Below the pieces are notes generated by a model that saw only the letters and a list, made by a program, of their open reading frames with translations, was not told the DNA's origin and did no database searches. Position numbers and translations under genes: made by a program. A stretch of 42,080 bases of DNA. Origin: Candidatus Woesearchaeota archaeon. GTDB lineage: Archaea; Nanobdellota; Nanobdellia; Woesearchaeales; JAHWHD01. Shown in pieces: positions 41,001 to 42,080 of the stretch. The stretch lies in the NCBI GenBank assembly GCA_019323525.1, contig JAHWHD010000060.1:1-42080 (forward strand), given 5' to 3'. The stretch's first letter is position 1. Every line of letters starts with the position of its first letter.

Positions 41001-42080
41001 CAGTAATCACTTTAAACCACGAAATAATCCTGGCAAATATTCCAGTTGGTTGTTCAACACACGCACCGCAGTCAGCTACGCAAGATGAACAACTTTCTCC
41101 ATAACCACAACCCCCATCACCACAATAACTCCTGATTGGACTAGGCCCTATACCTAGACCAGGGTCTCCTGGCTCAAGATGTATTATATACTTTTGTAGC
41201 CCTGGTTTCATATCGAGTATAGGTTCCCATGAACTATCGTCCCTACACAATCCCGCTTCAAAATCCCAATCTCTACACTTGTATAAACTATAGTCAAAGC
41301 CCGCACACAACCATTCAGTCTCAATATCCAAACTACACTGCAACAATTCATTTGCTTCAACACCTATCAACATATCAAAATCAGTAAAATTAGAGTTTGT
41401 AACTGGTACTTCTTTAACCCTGAACAACCTCTCTATTTTTTCACTCACAACATCGCAATTTACTTTTATACTAGATACACCTTCGATTTCAGGTTCCTCT
41501 AGTTCTAGATCTTGATAGATTGTGGCGTTATATATGGACCTCTCTACACCCCTCTTCCTTTCTACTAGTTCAGCTTCCTCCTCCTCTTCCTCTTCAAGAA
41601 TATAAATGCACGACCTAGTTTCCTCTGGTTTTTCTGTAATGGTTCCACAATTATTCAAGTCACTACATGCCCTTGTTTGTATACCTGAAGGCAAGCACTC
41701 ACTCCAATCAGTACACTGCCAATCTTCATTACACCTTCCGCCACCCCCTCCGGCAGGTGCGGCTGCAACAGCAGTAATAGTTACAGTATCTTGTAATTGT
41801 ATTTCAGCATAAGCCAAGCTAGATCCATTACAAAGAACCTCCCAACCGTATATTCCAGCAGAACTAATTGTTCTATTATATACATAAAACTCTGTAGTCT
41901 CATTATAAGTCATATTGACTGGTACGCTCCATCCACTAATATCGAATCTTATTTCGCAATACGTGCCAGTTCCGTTTATCGCCTCTCCTGTAGCATTACT
42001 GTAATTCGCATAGAAGTCCACCATCCCTCCTGGATTAACTGTAGAAGAATCTGTTGTATCATATATGATCAAGCTAGTAG
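38092..42080 (-). CDS. Giant membrane protein, 5'-truncated: Cys-rich ectodomain, membrane repeats, basic repeat tail
   Basis: At least 1328 aa; the frame is open to the window edge and no signal peptide is seen, so the start lies outside. Order: an Ig-like beta-domain; a thrombospondin-1-like unit (WQCTDWSECLPSG) near residue 115-155; an acidic EEEEEEEAE run; two Cys-rich units, CGDGGCGYGESCSSC and CSNGVLDQNEDDIDCGG, with a second WVCSDW unit between; a membrane helix near 437-460; then about 280 residues of hydrophobic repeats with EPF.YL.E and VP motifs; and a Lys/Arg-rich tail. The tail has two HK-x-YHS modules, three KY..YL..LD..IG modules and three G-x-x-K-x-x-I...GWPK modules. Topology and role are unknown; not an assigned family. 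Confidence 0.78.
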   Translation of the reverse strand, partial: TSLIIYDTTDSSTVNPGGMVDFYANYSNATGEAINGTGTYCEIRFDISGWSVPVNMTYNETTEFYVYNRTISSAGIYGWEVLCNGSSLAYAEIQLQDTVTITAVAAAPAGGGGGRCNEDWQCTDWSECLPSGIQTRACSDLNNCGTITEKPEETRSCIYILEEEEEEEAELVERKRGVERSIYNATIYQDLELEEPEIEGVSSIKVNCDVVSEKIERLFRVKEVPVTNSNFTDFDMLIGVEANELLQCSLDIETEWLCAGFDYSLYKCRDWDFEAGLCRDDSSWEPILDMKPGLQKYIIHLEPGDPGLGIGPSPIRSYCGDGGCGYGESCSSCVADCGACVEQPTGIFARIISWFKVITGAAVAECNERWVCSDWTAYDEDGYRQRECSDTRNCGTYFSKPSDKEFCSYIDIGCSNGVLDQNEDDIDCGGVCDPCVKIPVKIISFAELLYLLAALIVIGVVVSYTRHEHLVHTEINKYALPVFKGVEQGAITPYSLASLINQGFGALFYYVTLGVEQGFEFLVESVVEVLKELEMMFGVLYVTTSFDIEHLLIGLETMSEDIFSIFEKGIHDAVELGRLVSEPFGYLFEIVCYVVFIVPKHVTKAIKGLLIGTVKIFQKLGGVSEAGFSGVEKGADVSVLFKMFGILVANIWALVILLFYTVPLRIVGIVKYSFVYGEYLLEGVEVITQVVFIAVDKVIYGMLVIANLVAEPFEYLWEFLVLLLYEVPVRIVSSISHGLRSRNKLKSAVKKQREKAVTKKVMMHHKAYHSLGYYIHKLFGGGLEAVHKVKLPKQKEREVVIKRQRLAELPKFYASEMEVIRHRKVKRFSLKKLVLWQYLSFIPKVIVRMFRILSIGINSIFAVRRVISIQKSKKIRKVMVHKHIYYHSAYHAYKLFSKIGKMMDQIAVGLKKEFLYLSHLIHKIFEREPRMEKMKKIEDTEFRAIYKEETEYLYKSKDKYEQYLEALDKKIGERMPIKRKFWRKPLPKYVEPEKKIATQIRETKYDRYLAQLDKEIGGNEEFIRKRLTKYRHNFTMRFVQELPVIKSVKRLDSRQIRSEAKAKKYGQYIKNIGNRIDNNEEHLRRKKINIIREYRRSYLQSMESLQRYIKDATNAGLAKSAIVINLVDRGWPKSLVVKKCKDVIIKKKAKSEPKAAVLNEYENVLDSRLVKILPETRKDITDFESLVSNVDRQIVSSIKKGMKKSEITKELMSKGVPKQVIDRHYNAIKKSEQVVKKEKDVDLGPGLSKFEKFILTAMADGKSKEEIKKMLLKRGWPKKFVNEHYDNLHREYEKLGLELGAQTPKGKKLDLVAHHIDKQLERINQKDL
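38220..38745 (-). repeat. Three protein repeats of the GWPK type at the C-terminus
   Basis: Three copies of a roughly 33-residue unit: AGLAKSAIVINLVDRGWPK, KGMKKSEITKELMSKGVPK and DGKSKEEIKKMLLKRGWPK, each followed by about 12 residues of helix (V.K.C.D, VIDRHY, VNEHYD). A small helical hairpin domain is likely. Confidence 0.7.
38800..39215 (-). repeat. Three protein repeats of the KY..YL..LD..IG type
   Basis: Three copies of about 33 residues: DKYEQYLEALDKKIGER, TKYDRYLAQLDKEIGGNEE and KKYGQYIKNIGNRIDNNEE, each followed by a basic IRRK-like segment. They lie just before the GWPK repeats in the same protein. Confidence 0.65.

Overview
The window is archaeal. It carries TBP, TFE, PAN, the two-subunit DNA polymerase D, Orc1/Cdc6, MCM, Hjc, FEN1, aIF2-beta, RNase P p30, tRNA-splicing endonuclease and DUF424, and most promoters are a TATA element about 27 nt before a start codon. 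Very short gaps, many 1-4 bp gene overlaps, low GC, large Cys-rich secreted proteins and a giant membrane protein with Lys/Arg-rich tail repeats suggest a DPANN archaeon of the Woesearchaeota/Pacearchaeota type. That placement is inference; no rRNA gene is present.

Left part (1-2424): the 3' end of an unknown gene, a convergent PlsC-like acyltransferase, then a tRNA 2-thiolation enzyme overlapping the RNase P p30 gene. From 2491 to 12229 four consecutive genes encode exported proteins: a 1043-aa Cys-rich protein, a 150-aa protein with an in-frame run of eight G, a 1012-aa protein with two MopE/thrombospondin-type-3-like Ca-binding units, and a 1022-aa protein with a type IV pilin-like N-terminus and a Cys-rich tail. 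They look like a cell-surface apparatus of unknown function.

Middle part (12230-24952): tbp, preceded by a cluster of palindromic TATA-like elements, then mcm and an RPA32-like OB-fold gene. A SpoIIM-like membrane protein and the aIF2-beta / unknown / DUF424 operon follow. On the minus strand lies orc1 - polD small subunit - polD large subunit. The 700-bp gap upstream of orc1 is AT-rich and holds an origin-recognition-box-like dyad with a C/G string, so it is the probable replication origin.

Right part (24953-38068): a TrmB-like regulator followed by a split GlcD/GlcF-type 2-hydroxyacid oxidoreductase operon; a small membrane protein, a PD-(D/E)XK nuclease and ribose-1,5-bisphosphate isomerase; TFE, Hjc and RNase Z on the minus strand; EndA on the plus strand, diverging from RNase Z around one symmetric TATA box; a winged-helix/degenerate-nuclease protein with a lipoprotein; FEN1 and a Trm5-like methyltransferase; a candidate C/D box sRNA; a NUDIX hydrolase; and PAN.

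Right edge (38092-42080): the 5'-truncated gene of a giant membrane protein with a Cys-rich ectodomain, membrane repeats, and a long basic tail built from three different small repeats.

Replication and repair genes (mcm, RPA-like, polD, orc1, hjc, fen1) sit around the presumed origin. Both polD large subunit and FEN1 end in a PCNA-binding motif. Genes for tRNA maturation (rnp3, rnz, endA, trm5-like, thiolase) are interspersed.
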